Source: Viscum album (lineage: Eukaryota; Streptophyta; Magnoliopsida; Santalales; Viscaceae). Taken from it: a stretch of DNA of 64,000 nucleotides. Location: positions 231,871,591 to 231,935,590 of the forward strand of contig OY728143.1 in NCBI GenBank assembly GCA_963277665.1. The letters are read 5' to 3'. The position numbers and the translations under genes were made by a program. Under the pieces are notes generated by a model. That model saw only the letters and a program-made list of their open reading frames with translations, was not told the origin of the DNA and did not search any database. Positions 13,996-26,229 of the stretch are shown in pieces (within the stretch, counting starts at the first letter, position 1; each line of letters starts with the position of its first letter).

Positions 13996-14974
13996 AGCTA
14001 TGGGTTCGACAGTGAAGACTATCGTACTGGAATTCTCCTTTGGTTTGACGATGACAACAACCATACTGGAATCCTCCGTGGGTTCGGCGATGACGACTAT
14101 AGTACTTGAATCCTATGCGGGTCCTAGCTAGATGAATCAGTAACTACATCTGATCATCTCCTTTTTCTTTACAAATGATGTATACCTCTGTGAGATGAGT
14201 TTTGACTTTCAATCATTATCTTCAATATGATTGACTTACTTCCTATGTGGATTGAGTTGTGCTTTTCTGTGTGGAATGGGTTGTACTAACCTGTGTTGAC
14301 GTGATCGAACTTGGGCTCAGATGTTGGAGCCGAACTTGAATTGATGACTTAGGTATGTGTATGGGAATATACCTAATGTAGTGTTGGATATTACTTCCTG
14401 ATTGTATATTTCCATTGTGGATTATCCTTTGTGGATTCTGGGCGACCTTCGGGGTATTGGGGTCCCTACTGGGTAGTGTATACTCACCCATGCACGAGTT
14501 TTCCCGCACTACATTGTGTTGGATGAAGACGACGGACAACGCTGATCGTGGTTGAGGCTTGTGCAGCAAGTTGGTACCTGGAGGTGGACCACTGGGTGGG
14601 ACGTACATGGAGCGGACGGCTGGACCCGAGGATCTAAGGAGGATATCTATACACACACTTCAGGTGGGAGTTCTAGTGGACGACTCGACGTTGATGCTTT
14701 ACTTTCAGTTGTTGTACTTTTGTTCTAGTTGTACTGTACTTTTAGTTTGGGTTTGTATTCTGGCCCACTTACTTTTCCGAACTTTATATTGTACACAGTG
14801 TTACTTAGTGTTTACTTCTGCTTGCTTACTCTGTGGTGTTTGTTTACTTATAAAGAAAAATGCCTTCCCCTTTTTTGTCGGGATTTTACTCCTTGGTGCT
14901 AGTCGCCAGCCCCTGGCCTATGGAAGGTGGTCTTGGGCTATTCATGGCACGGGTACCGAGGACGGGTTGTGACA

Positions 14975-14979
14975 AACCC
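14975..14979. other. Target site duplication of solo LTR A (right copy)
   Basis: AACCC, identical to 11364-11368. Confidence 0.8.
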
Positions 14980-15411
14980 ATCCCTCACACTTCCTCACAT
15001 CTCTCAACACAAATTGGCTCAACAAGTATTTTCTGAAATATATAATAAAAATAACTCCCCGAATATTGTAATCCTCCCCTTAGGCATAAATCCATACAAT
15101 GAATCCCTTTGGTGAACACCAAATGGAGTTACAAAAATTAGAGGCATCAATCATCCTCAAGATCCTTTGTTTTATTTTCAATATCCACCACCTAAAATAT
15201 TATTATTCAATGATATATAATTAAAACAATATCTTAAATATACTAATATATTTTATTTTATGTTATTGAACAAAAACTACATATAAATCTATCTAATAGG
15301 TAATGAACTTACCATTTCTGTGCATGGAACACAATCGCCTCTTGAAATGATGATTGCTCATTTTTTCCTTTAGCACATTTCATTGTTGGAAATTATGATG
15401 GACAAACAATT

Positions 15412-16117
15412 TGTAGTGACCCAGATCCGAATAGCCACCCGAACAGTGCTAAACGGGTTAGGTTCTACTACTTTAAGCGCACCTCCCCAAACACCAAAGG
15501 CATTCGACGAGAAGCGAGGGTCTTATAGGTGGTATAGTGTGGAGTCTATACCCTCTCAGAGGAAAATAATAATGGTATTGGTCATAATATAATAATAAAT
15601 ATGTAGAGGGAAATAAAGGACACGGTAGACTCGAACCATACCTGTTGAATGGAAGCACATGCAATATCAATAAACTACTGAATAAATAAATATAAACAAC
15701 AATAGCGGAAAGTAAACACAACAGTATGATGGCCACATTAACTACTATTGAATAATAACATGCATCCAAAGCAGGTCAATACAAAAGGGTATCCAATGGC
15801 TAACCAACTATAATGACAATCAAGTAAGCTTGCTGATACAGACGAGAATGCTAAACAGAGTAAACATCACCTAGGAAAGACCTCAGGGTCCAAACCATCA
15901 TAATGGAACAACTAATGCAGTCCACCTCCTGAAGCTGACCACCTTCCTGAATGTAAATCCATAAAGTATACACACATCATGAAGGGCCCGTGCAGGGTGT
16001 GATAAGAATCTCATTTGGATACCACCAAAAATGCATACCTAATATAAGTGTTTAGGCAAGCATACATTATAAGGAAAACAAAAATAGTACGGTGCACACA
16101 AATAAACACAAACTCTA
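15412..16117 (-). repeat. 3' LTR end segment of element D
   Basis: About 700 bp match 17171-17886, including CCGAATAGCCACC, the CTATACCCTCTCA box and the CTGAAGCTGACC box. Beyond 16117 the two copies no longer align. Confidence 0.65.
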
Positions 16118-17156
16118 GTGTTGTCCTGCATGCACTAGATCCTGGACTTCATCCTATCCCTATGCTTGTACTTTCGAGTCATTCTTTTCCTGCAACAAAT
16201 ATTGAACTTGATCTCGCAGTTGCGGTACTGTATCCTCACTCACCTGACTCTACATCTAAGTCGGCTAAAAGAAACCTGCTGAATACCATAAATGGTCAGA
16301 CATTCCATATATATATATATATATATAACAATATATAATCAACGCAAATAAGGAAAGCAGTAAAAGGTAGCACATAACTACGACCCTTACTCTCCCCCAC
16401 TGCAACCCATTCCCATGGTATCCCGGCCTCATGGCCTCCTTACCAAACCCTCAACATAGCCAAGTATCAAGAGTACTTCGGGACATGCCCGTCCCGACAA
16501 CCAACGTTTCCTCAAACCGACGATCGAGTCGCCCAATACTGGTGATCAAAATAACCTCAACCAATAGTACCTACCAGCTCGTACCAGAGCCGGACCCAAA
16601 TACCATGTCACATGCAATTTTACAACATATAAAACATGGCATACACAATTCAACATCCATTAAATTATATTAAGAATTAATCCTTTTAACATTTCATGAA
16701 TACAAAGCATGGAAATTGATATCATTCACATGGCATTATCATTTCACAAAGAATGCATGCAGTTATGAAATTGAAATACCCTAAAAATGTGTCTATCAAA
16801 TCCAAACAAACAATACATTCCATTCTGGTCCAAGGTCCAATTCTCCCTTACCGAACAGTGTTAGGGGTCACATATTACAGTCAATAACATCACACACCAA
16901 GTGAGCCACCGAGGTGGAAATCATATAAAATGTAATCTGAGAAAAAAATAAAACAACAATTCCCACCCAAGGTAACATGGTTCAACCCATATACCTGTGG
17001 CTGCAGGCAACAAAGCACAAGCTTGGAACCAAATTTCCAGTAACAACATATCTCCAGTCTACCATATACCAAATTGTAAAACGAGTAGAAATAAAAAGAG
17101 AAGTCTCAATCTCATTACTATCCAACAAAACACTTCTACTAAATCCCTTTCAAGAA
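16118..17156 (-). other. Interior or unmatched LTR part of element D
   Basis: This stretch lies between the matched LTR segments. It contains a (TA)n tract near 16306-16328 and a GC-richer block at 16380-16620 that looks like LTR rather than coding sequence. Short open frames show no known domain. I cannot place the true start of the 3' LTR. Confidence 0.4.
16306..16328. repeat. TA microsatellite
   Basis: An uninterrupted TA tract in the interior of D. Confidence 0.85.
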
Positions 17157-17170
17157 CCCATCTGATACAA
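17157..17170 (-). other. Primer-binding site of element D
   Basis: The minus strand reads TTGTATCAGATGGG next to the LTR edge, matching initiator tRNA-Met with a few changes. It sets the orientation of D. Confidence 0.55.
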
Positions 17171-18013
17171 CTTAGTAACAACCCAGACCCGAATAGCCAC
17201 CAGAACAGTGTAAAACGGGTTGGATACTACTACCATAGGCACACCTCCCCGAACGCCAAAGGATGCTGACTAATAGTGAGGGCCTTATAGGTACAGTGGT
17301 GAGGCTATACCCTCTCAAAGGATAATAATAATGGTACTGGTCCGAGTATAATAATAAAGATGAAGTGAAAAAAAAAGACTCAATAGACTCGAACCAGACC
17401 CACGGAGCAGAAGCACATTCAATATCAATACACAAGAGAAGCAATAAATTTAAACAACAGAAGTATAAATTAAACACAATAGCATACTGATCAGTTGTAA
17501 CTACTGTTGAACAATAACACGCATCCAATGAAGGTCAATAAAAAAGTGGCGCCAAGGGAAAACCAACTGTATCTATAATCAAGTAAGAATGATGATTTAT
17601 GAATGAATTTAAAACAATGTAAACAGAATTTTGGAAAAACCTCAGGGTCAATACCATCTCCGTGAAATAACTAATGCAGTCCAACTCCTGAAGCTGACCT
17701 CTTTCCTGCACGTAAATCCATAAAGTCTATACTTGTCTTGATGGGCCAGTGCAAGGTGTGAGATGAATCTCAGTAGGATACCACCCAACATTGCATACCT
17801 AATATAAGTGTTTAAGAAGGCCTTCATTTATAAGGAAAACAATAATAGTATGATGTGCATATATAAACACAAACTCTATTGGTGCTGATCAGCCACCATG
17901 GAGTGTCACAAGATTCGGCGAATGCCGGAATCTCTGTCATACAGCCCGACACCTTGTGCCCCCTGACACCGTGTGTCTCAAGTACATACATCCAAAAGGC
18001 ACGCCCAACAGTA

Positions 18014-18161
18014 GTAACCCAGAGGAACAGCGATGCCTATCCTCAATAAGTAACTGGAGGGACAACGATGTCTGCCCCCAAATAATGTAGCCGGAGGGAC
18101 ATTGATGTCTCCCCTCAATGTAATGTATCTAGAGGGACAGTGATATATGCCCTCAAATAAT
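18014..18161. repeat. Four-copy tandem repeat of about 37 bp
   Basis: Units start at 18014, 18050, 18087 and 18125 (lengths 36, 37, 38 and 37). Each has the core GAGGGACANYGATG followed by a pyrimidine-rich CCCTCAATAAT-like end; the first unit is the most diverged. The array lies inside the 5' LTR of D. Confidence 0.85.
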
Positions 18162-19354
18162 GGCAATCATATGCCCCCAACCCAATAGACTCAATTCTAC
18201 CCCTTGAAGGCCCCTCACCTTCCACATGGATTCGTATGGAATGAACCCCCAAAAAAACGTCCCTAAATCACAACTAACTAGGGCCTCTAACCACATGAGT
18301 GGTGAAAACCACCTCATCACGGAGTCTCTCTATGTGCACACTACTTAAAGATTCCTGGTGAGAGTAAATAACCAAATAATACTAATGCCACAACACCTAT
18401 GACACCTCTTGTCCCTACGACCATTCCGTTGATATATGAAGGTCTCTCCATCCCAGTAACCCAGGCCATGCCCAACCTGACAGTCATCCTGCCTCAAACC
18501 GAAATCCCTGACACCCAATCCCGTGGTTAGAACCTCCCAAAGTAACCTGATCCAAGGACAACATGTGATCAGAATCAACTGAGAATATACGGGCCACCCC
18601 CAACACAACCCAACTGGTTCTAGCATATGAAATTCATCAATTACATATATAATCAAAACATTTACTTTAAAACAGAAAAACAACTCAACTGTTGAAATGC
18701 ACTAACTGTGTGTTGTCCCACACCAACACTGAGGTCTCTAAGGTCTCTTACAGTACATATCAATGTTCACTGAACTAAACACAATAGTTAATAACAACAC
18801 GATTCAATTAATACAATTTTGGTGCCCCCAGACAAAATGCACCATTTGAGCAATGACCCCTCACCAGAACCCGCTCAAGAAAAAAAGGTAAAGGGAATAC
18901 CCAAATGCATCCCACAGGTCTAATAAACAGTTTATGATGAAATACTAGATAATAATGGGTCCCGCTCAAAATACCTGAAAACTCGTCTAAGGCCACACCA
19001 CCCAATTGACCATGAAGAAGTAGAGGTATGTACCACCAACCTGAGACTTGTATGATGTTACTCCTCCAATAATATCCTCCAATTATGTCTAAAATGAGGT
19101 ATATCTACAAAAGAATAAAAACATCACAAACCCCTATAACTCATTCTAGAATAGAAATCTAATGAAATGACTCAAGTTGAATCATGGCCTTACCGAGTTG
19201 GTTCCAACGGATCAAACTGTGATCGAAACAAAGTTTGGACGAAGATCTGAGAGAAGAAACAAGCTCTAGCCAGCTTGGTTCATGAAACCAAGTTAGACAT
19301 AGAGGTGCTACCTAAAAAATGTGGCTACTTCCCATTTTAACGAATAAATAAATA

Positions 19355-19800
19355 AATTACACGGTATGTACTTCATGACTAAACGCCATGTATATCATTT
19401 AAATATTCATAGGTTGGCTGGAATTCCACCGACTTATTTTCCCAAACTAGTTTACATGAGTACACGACATGTACCTCGGGGTACACGGCGTGTTCATTGC
19501 TTTTCCTCTCTTCCTCTCCAACTTACCCACACGCCATGTATATCCCTCGGACATAGCTATACCACATAGCCTATCTAAGGGGAACATGACATGTACTCGT
19601 TTTAACGATTCTAGCAGGCCGACACGCCCACATTCCATGTACGACCTTCACACGGTCTAAAGTACATAGAGTGTCGATAACTACACGTTGTGTGGTATGA
19701 AATTTCTACATGGTCACCACACGAAATGTACTCGGCGAGCACATGGCCGACACATTCCAAACACATACACAGCATGTACTATAAAGTACATGGAATGTAG
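19355..19800. repeat. Cluster of ACACG/CATGTAC palindromic words
   Basis: Words such as ACACGACATGTAC, ACACGGCGTGT, ACACGCCATGTA and ACATGACATGTAC recur more than ten times at irregular spacing of roughly 25-50 bp. Each is close to its own reverse complement. This is part of the D LTR. Confidence 0.65.
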
Positions 19801-21985
19801 TCTGGAAATTTCCCGAAACTATCTAGTTTCTTCAGTTTTCTCATGGACAAGTCAAAATTTCAAACAGGGTCGGGATTTTGACCCACTCTAAAAACCGGGT
19901 TCTTGCACTATTTATATATAATATACGTGATACATATTATGTACTTATTCTTATGTCATTATTTTATAACACAAACCTTTATACTTTTCTATGTTTTGTA
20001 AATATGATAACACCGTATGTGGATGGGTGGACAACCGCCCCCATTAAGTGAGGTGATTCATTCATGCTATACATGGAATGTCTAAAATTTGATTTTAGTT
20101 AAACATATATAAAATAAGTAATAATTCTATAAAATTAATGAAATAATTACCTTTCAATAAATATTATATATCATTTTATTTGTTACCATTTTCACACAAT
20201 AAAAAGGGATAACATCAGTCATGGGCGTGTGTACTACCGCCTCCTCGAAATGATGTGATTAATTTTACATAAAAATAATTATATATATAAATATTTATGA
20301 ATAAATAACATTTTATTTATTATATAATGATAATTATAGAAATATATAATATTACTAACGTTTTTCCATAATGATCAATGAAAAATGGGAACAATACTCA
20401 TGTATACGTACGACCTACTGTCTCCCTGATCACAACATTGATTCATTTTTCATAACCATATTTCATTATTGGTTTTAAAAGTATAATTGATGTAAAAATA
20501 TGATTATTATTTAATGATTATTATTCTGGATATGTTTATATAAGGACCCATTTGACCATATTTGACCAACCAAAGTCATTTTGACAAATAAATTGAATTT
20601 GGTCAAAACATCAAACGTAAAATTAATTGTTTATGTTGTTATATAGAACATGGAAACAAGTGAAATAAAAATAATTATAAGTAAAATATTTCTATTTAAT
20701 CAATAAAATTATTTACATAATTTTATTATTCAAGTATATAAAGACACATGTGATAGGTCTAACTGAAGGTAAGGGATTTCCTTTAAATTTACATTCTGTT
20801 CAGACCTATTTTTTATCAAATAATTTAAATTTATATCGTGTATATAATTAACATTGAAATGATATACAATAAATATAATTATTCACATGATATTATACAT
20901 TTAATTTAATTCCATAAATTTATGGGGATTATGATTCCAATGGTTCAACGTGGTGTCAGACACTTTGGAATGTTTAATGAATATTTTACTCAAGAATGTT
21001 CATAATGATAATCATTGAAATCTCACATACTTTTGTGATTATTAACATTATCATGAAATAATACTTTTATTTTAATAATTTTTCATTGGGAATTTCAATG
21101 AATATTCATATTTTCATACAATTTATATTTTTATTTCCTAAACCGTATTTCATATTTACATATGGTTTTCACTTTGATATATATTTTATTAACTAGGGAA
21201 ATATTGATAAACCTAAATTATTTAATAAATGATGATATTTTATGAGTTATATTATTTATTATTATTATTATATGTGAGGAATTTTCTAAGCTAGAAATAA
21301 TTAGTGGGGCTCAATCATTATATATTCCCTCGATGCATCGATATTTTCTCATGAGAAAAATTAGTTGCTCAAATTAAATGGGTTTCTATCCATAGATTTA
21401 AACCGTCCTATGAATGGTCTTGATTATATAGTTTTTCATTATCCATAGACATGACTTCTAATAGATTAGAATTTCCTTCATTGAAATTTTAGTTATCATT
21501 GTTATTATCTATATGGTTTTCATATGATAAAATATATGGATGTAGTTCATTGTCAGTTTATTGATTAAATGGTACGTGTTTTTAGTTTCTTACCTTGACA
21601 TATTACTTATATATCATCTAGTTATATAAATGTAGTTTTATCAATTATTTACCTTTGTTGGTTGATTTATTATCATTGTTTAATTATTTCATCCTATTTA
21701 CAGAACAATACTGTTCATTTGAGCTCACACTTATTATATTTCATTTCCCCATGTTATTAAGAGGAATCATTTGAATGAGTTTAAAGGATGGTGTTTATTT
21801 AATTTTATTATGAATCGTGTTTGTATTTTATATTTCGCAATTTATTGTGGGAATCATTTTTGTAATATATCTTTCTAAAAATTCTAAACTGATTGACCCT
21901 TTGGAATTTGTTTCCTTATAATCAGGCTCATGTAATAAAATAAAGTCCCAACTCTAAGCTTCAGTGGTTGGGGCATTACAAAATG

Positions 21986-22543
21986 GTAAATTGTTTCCCT
22001 TACGGAGCATCTGAGGTCATATATTTCTTATATTAACATTCCCAATGATAATAATATGATTATAAGTGATTATTGTGTTTTTATATTAAAGATGAATGAT
22101 GAGAAATTATTTTAATTGATTTTATTATATATATATTAATAAAATATGCAAATCAATTTTTCTTGTGTTGTCTGAGTATTAGTAAAATTTATAATCTAAT
22201 TTCAAAAATTAATATAATATATATGTTATAGTTTACATTGTACACTATTTAAAAATATATATATAAATAGAGTATTGTAAATTTCTGTTCTGATAATATG
22301 AAGATATATATTTCATTGTATGTATCTCATTGCATGATATGCTAACAAGTTTCGACAAGATAATTGAAGTCTACGGGTATGTTATAACCATTTCCATAAC
22401 TATATAAAAAAAAATTATATTCACTATAGATATAACAATCGTCTCTCTATTAAAACTTTCAATTTGATTTATTACATAATTTTTACTTAATATAACTCAA
22501 AATACTGAGAGGTCTAGGGTCCTTAGTGATTAGGAACATTACA
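21986..22543 (+). repeat. LTR tail K, the sequence E landed in
   Basis: CCCTTACGGAGCATCTGAGG near 22000 matches B's LTR at 37976 (CCTTACAGAGCATTTGAGA), about 290 bp before the LTR end. The stretch closes with GGAACATTACA at 22543, a decayed copy of the family end GGGGCGTTACA. It looks like the last part of an older LTR whose front was displaced by element E. Confidence 0.5.
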
Positions 22544-24134
22544 TAGAAAATGAAAACATAAAATGAAACATCTTTATTAAAAAATTATTTTACATGGACA
22601 CAACATTCCTTCATACATAACACTGCATGGGATAACATGAGGACATACATAAAAAACGGGAGTGCTATAAAGCCCAGTAATGGAATAACATGGAATAGAA
22701 TGAGGAAGACAACACATGTTTGTCAATAGGAATATCAGTAGAGAACAAATAAAACATGACCATAATATCATGGTATATCATGATAATCATAAAATTTAAA
22801 CTTGGAAAAACATATAACATGATGTTAGCATGAGTCAAGGCCCATCCCACATGGATTTGCATGAGTAAACCCTTATTACACATTAAATAGCATGAGTAAA
22901 ACATCATTGTACATGAATTGTAATGATCAAACCCTTTTTTCTCATGAATTATCATGATTAAACCCTCATTTCACATGATATTTCACGGTACTAGACATTA
23001 CCAAATGCATTGGGGTGGTTTTAGGGAGCACCCTTCAGAAAAATTTAACTTCAGGAATTAATGTAACACATATATCATATAACATGGAATCATTCTACAC
23101 AATAAGTTATTACATGATCAAAGAATGTGGAATACATGATTGTATGTACCAGATCAACATGTAAATGCTCATACAGGTTAATACCCTTGGAAGAGAAACG
23201 TGTTTGGTATTCACTAAATGATGGAAAATCATTGTGCAATTTCGGTAGAGTAACGATGTCAAAAAAAAATTCATAAAATAGGATTATTATAGAGAAAGGG
23301 GTATCTCCTCAATTATACATGAAATTAAAAGTATGGTGATCATTGAAGATCATACCCCAACATAGGAGATGTAAATTAAGATATATAATATAAATGAAGT
23401 TTTTAAATGGAAATGAGGTGGGAGAAATCCCTGACAGAATTTAGGCATGGTAAAAGGTGTATATAAAGGATCATGTAAGGATTAATGAGAGTGGAGGGAA
23501 AGATATAATTAGTTATAAATCAAATGGATAGTAAGGGTAATATATATGAACATATAACAACATATTCAAATTTATATTAAAAGGAATATCATAAAATAAG
23601 TGCTTGCTGAAAGAGGAGAGTGGAAGATCAGTTACTTGTATGTGTGACTCCAAAGATATGGGAGAGGCTTCTTCAGAGCTTTGGGGTGCCTTGGGAGGAC
23701 TATAAGAGCTTGGGGAATAGGTTGGTCGATAATTAAAGAGTTTGAGAGAAGACAAATGGATGCATGGAAGGGTTTATATTGGAAATCAGTGGGATGTATT
23801 TATTATTTTGGTTTTGGACACAACATAATAAAATATTCAAAAACAAAAAACATCCCATGGTATTTTACCTCAGATTTTGTAAAAGGGGAGTTTTATAAAA
23901 TATTTTATAAGGCTAAGTTCCCATGATATTAAAATACCCCCCTTTGATATATATAGCTACATCATACTTTCAAGGAAATGATTTTAAAATATAAAATATA
24001 TTATATGTTTTGGAGGATTCACTAAGGCTTTTTAATGTACATAAAATAAACATTAAATATGTTTTTTTAACTTAGAAACCTATATTTGGATAAAGAACCA
24101 TCTTATAGTATTTATTAAATAATTATTGGTAATT
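22544..24134. other. Unassigned AT-rich stretch left of element B
   Basis: No recognised coding domain. It contains a 31-bp tandem array (22829-22983), a TATATAAAGG sequence near 23460 and a short frame at 23681-23926 that I cannot assign. The style resembles decayed LTR sequence of a family not otherwise present in the window. Confidence 0.35.
22829..22983. repeat. Five-copy tandem repeat, period exactly 31 bp
   Basis: Units start at 22829, 22860, 22891, 22922 and 22953. Each begins CATGAGTAAACCC or a variant (AATGATCAAACCC, CATGATTAAACCC) and has an ACATG or TCATG in its second half. Units differ by many substitutions but no indel. CATG-rich sequence further left (22740-22828) may be older units. 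Confidence 0.9.
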
Positions 24135-24139
24135 TATGA
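24135..24139. other. Target site duplication of element B (left copy)
   Basis: TATGA here against TATAA at 47065-47069, one mismatch, directly outside the LTR ends. Confidence 0.6.
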
Positions 24140-24901
24140 TGTAACACCCCAAGCTTCTACGGTACGCTTCTCTTTGAATAATGTGATAGCGTGTGTTGTA
24201 CGCAACACCGAGTTCTAACACACCATAACCAATCAAACTAGCTGTTATGAATAGTAATACATACTTTTTGAAATTATATATATTTTTTTTTAAATGAACA
24301 TCATTTTTGGATTCGTAATATCGAATTTAGCCTATGGTGAAATTTTGGAACTTTTCGGATAACTTTAATATTTTGATGAATAGTGAAAATTACGAAATTT
24401 TAATTAAAAACCACTTTTTTAATAAAAATAATTAATAGTGATAAATTATGAATTTGAGTGGTTTTAAAGTATACATAGAATATATATTTACTATTTAATA
24501 TAATGTTGGTCATTGGACATAATTTTACAATTAATCCGGACATAAACAAGTGTCAATCTTTTGATAGTTATTATCTCTTAAAAACACGCTTTTTGTTTTA
24601 ACAACTGGAATTACTTTTAAAATAATTTATGCCACTTCTGTGTTTTGAATTTGGAAAAATGGATTCCATATTTGGAATCAGGATTTTCAAATTGTGTAAA
24701 TAGGTAACTTTTATTTTTAGGCATTTTGAATAATTACTACGGTAAATATTTTATTTACCATGGTTAAGGGTAAATCCGGTAAATAAGGGTTAAAAAATAA
24801 TATTATAATAATACTAAATTACCCTAAAACGTGTCCTAGCCTTATTGGTTGATACATGTTCGGCCATAGGCATATTTGGGTCGATTTTGGGACCCCATGG
24901 A
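24140..24901 (+). repeat. 5' LTR of element B, first part
   Basis: Matches 43280-44045 almost base for base from TGTAACACCCC to the ACCCCATGG before element C. The last five bases, ATGGA (24897-24901), are the duplicated target of C. Confidence 0.92.
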
Positions 24902-25848
24902 TGTAAAGAACCGTAAATTCCAAGGGAATTTTTTTCCCTAATTTTCTATGGAATTTTACAAGAACACAGTTTCTGACGGCACCTGATTCTGAGACCTGGT
25001 GTGCCCAGAATCGTTTTACGAAGTTTGGCACGGGAACATTCAGTGAACGGACGAGCAATTTTTTCTAACTTTTGAACCGGTGCTCAGAATCAAATTCTGA
25101 GAGCACCGATGGAATCACGTCGCCGGTAATTGCTTAGAAATGCCTCTTCCGGAGTAGAGTTTGCTCGAGTGTGGTTTTTAATTTTTGGTCTTAAAGTTAA
25201 AAATAATATACATTGTATGACAAACTTTATTTTATTTCACTTAAGCCGCTTGGAAGCCACTTGATGCCACTTAACGCAGCTTAAGCTAAGTTGATGCGGA
25301 TAGGGTTCTATCCAGAAATATCTTACCCTCTTGGTAGAATATTTGTGAGGTGGGGCCCGCACGAGCCCCACCGTTTCTTTCCGCTAAGTAACGCACCTGC
25401 AAAAACCCGTCATTATGAATATCAACAGACACGTTTTCTTAATTTCTTAACGCACCAATTAATTGGGCAGTGTTATTCGTTGAATTAATTCGATGAATTA
25501 ATTTAATCGTTTCATAACCTGTTTTCTATCCGTTGGCGTAATAATAAAATAAGACCAATGCACGACTTCGGGAAAAAATTCTCGTTGAGTGGTTTTGACA
25601 ACTTTGTGCCTTCATCCTCCTTCGCTAAGAACGCGAAGAACGCGTAGAACGCCGTCACCCTCAGAGATTGACGACGCTTCTTCCAAGACGTTCTTCCCCA
25701 CAACGATCTCCGATCCCCAACTGCCTGAGGTAGGAGATTTCAGGTATCTTTTAAATCTTCTTTTTGGTTTATAACAACACATGGATTTAATCGATATAAT
25801 TAAATCTTCATGTTCTTGAACCTCGGAGTTCGTCGACGCGTCACCGTA

Positions 25849-25932
25849 TTCCGCGACAACGCGACGCCCTTCCACGACGACGTGGTTCCCTTCCGCGACG
25901 AAGCGACGCCTTTCCGTGACGCGACGATCGCC
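25849..25932 (+). repeat. 21-bp tandem repeat, four copies (5' LTR of C)
   Basis: Units at 25849, 25870, 25891 and 25912, consensus TTCCGCGACGACGCGACGCC plus one base. The same array is at 32394-32477 in the 3' LTR. Confidence 0.85.
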
Positions 25933-26229
25933 TCCTTCCGTGGCGATCAAATCCGTGAAGAATGTGAGTGCGACGACTAGACGAGGTAGGTGTTTTCTGT
26001 GAAACAATTTATATTCCCGTGATCGTTTCTTTTAAAATGAAGAACCCGGTTCATAAGAACAATTTTAATTCATTAAAATTGGTTTTGGTTATGTTTTCTA
26101 TTTGTTGATCAATCCTCTCGATTGATACCACCTAACGCGGAGGGTGCGGGCCAAACGAACACGGCCCGAATACCCTCCGCTGTTCTTTATTATTGTGAGG
26201 ATTTGGCGGGCGATGATAAAACGTGACGC

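Larger units (their letters stand above)
11369..14974 (+). mobile_element. Solo LTR A, same family as element C
   Basis: A 3606-bp LTR flanked by an exact 5-bp duplication (AACCC), with no internal region. It begins CGTAAAGACC (TG start changed to CG) and ends TTGTGACA. It aligns with the LTRs of C from end to end, including the first 250 bp, the GC-rich core, the hairpin repeats and the terminal part. A solo LTR arises when recombination between the two LTRs of a full element removes the interior. A has two hairpin units of about 165 bp where C has four, and single copies of two other modules that C has doubled. Confidence 0.9.
15412..19907 (-). mobile_element. Element D: minus-strand LTR element with shrunken interior
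   Basis: The stretch 15412-16117 matches 17171-17886 as a direct repeat, read as the end segments of two LTRs. Left of the second copy the minus strand reads TTGTATCAGATGGG, a primer-binding site, so the right copy is the 5' LTR of a minus-strand element. Outer edges are proposed at TGTAGTGACCC (15412) and GGGTTCTTGCA (19907), with near duplications CAATT and CTATT (4 of 5). Removing D restores a normal-length host LTR. The space between LTR segments is about 1 kb and holds no recognisable gag or pol, so D is a defective or nonautonomous copy. The two LTRs cease to match beyond the first 700 bp, so rearrangement is likely. Confidence 0.6.
17171..19907 (-). repeat. 5' LTR of element D
   Basis: Roughly 2.7 kb from the primer-binding site to the proposed TGCAAGAACCC start on the minus strand. 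It contains a 37-bp tandem array (18014-18161) and a region rich in ACACG-x-CATGTA palindromic words (about 19355-19800), neither of which is in the left copy. The right edge is less certain than the left. Confidence 0.5.
10308..21980 (+). repeat. 3' LTR of element E, split by insertions A and D
   Basis: The LTR starts at TATAAAACCCC (decayed TGTAACACCCC) and ends at GGGGCATTACA, matching the start and end of B's LTRs. It is in three pieces: 10308-11368, 14980-15411 and 19913-21980, total 3561 bp, close to the 3.3-3.8 kb of its relatives. The last piece carries three copies of the shared LTR module (near 20011, 20220 and 20399) and a CCTCGATGCATCG motif near 21330. The 5' LTR of E is not visible in the window. 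Confidence 0.75.

Noticed and set aside
13725..14109. Repeat-containing frames that look like a repeat protein
   Set aside because: The repeats are DNA-level tandem units of the LTR, and stops differ in the matching LTRs of C.
22829..22983. Possible CRISPR-like array (regular 31-bp period)
   Set aside because: Units are directly adjacent with no spacers, and the context is a plant genome; it is an ordinary tandem repeat.
23513..23926. Opposed frames of about 80 codons left of element B
   Set aside because: No recognisable domain, and the two frames overlap on opposite strands as expected by chance.
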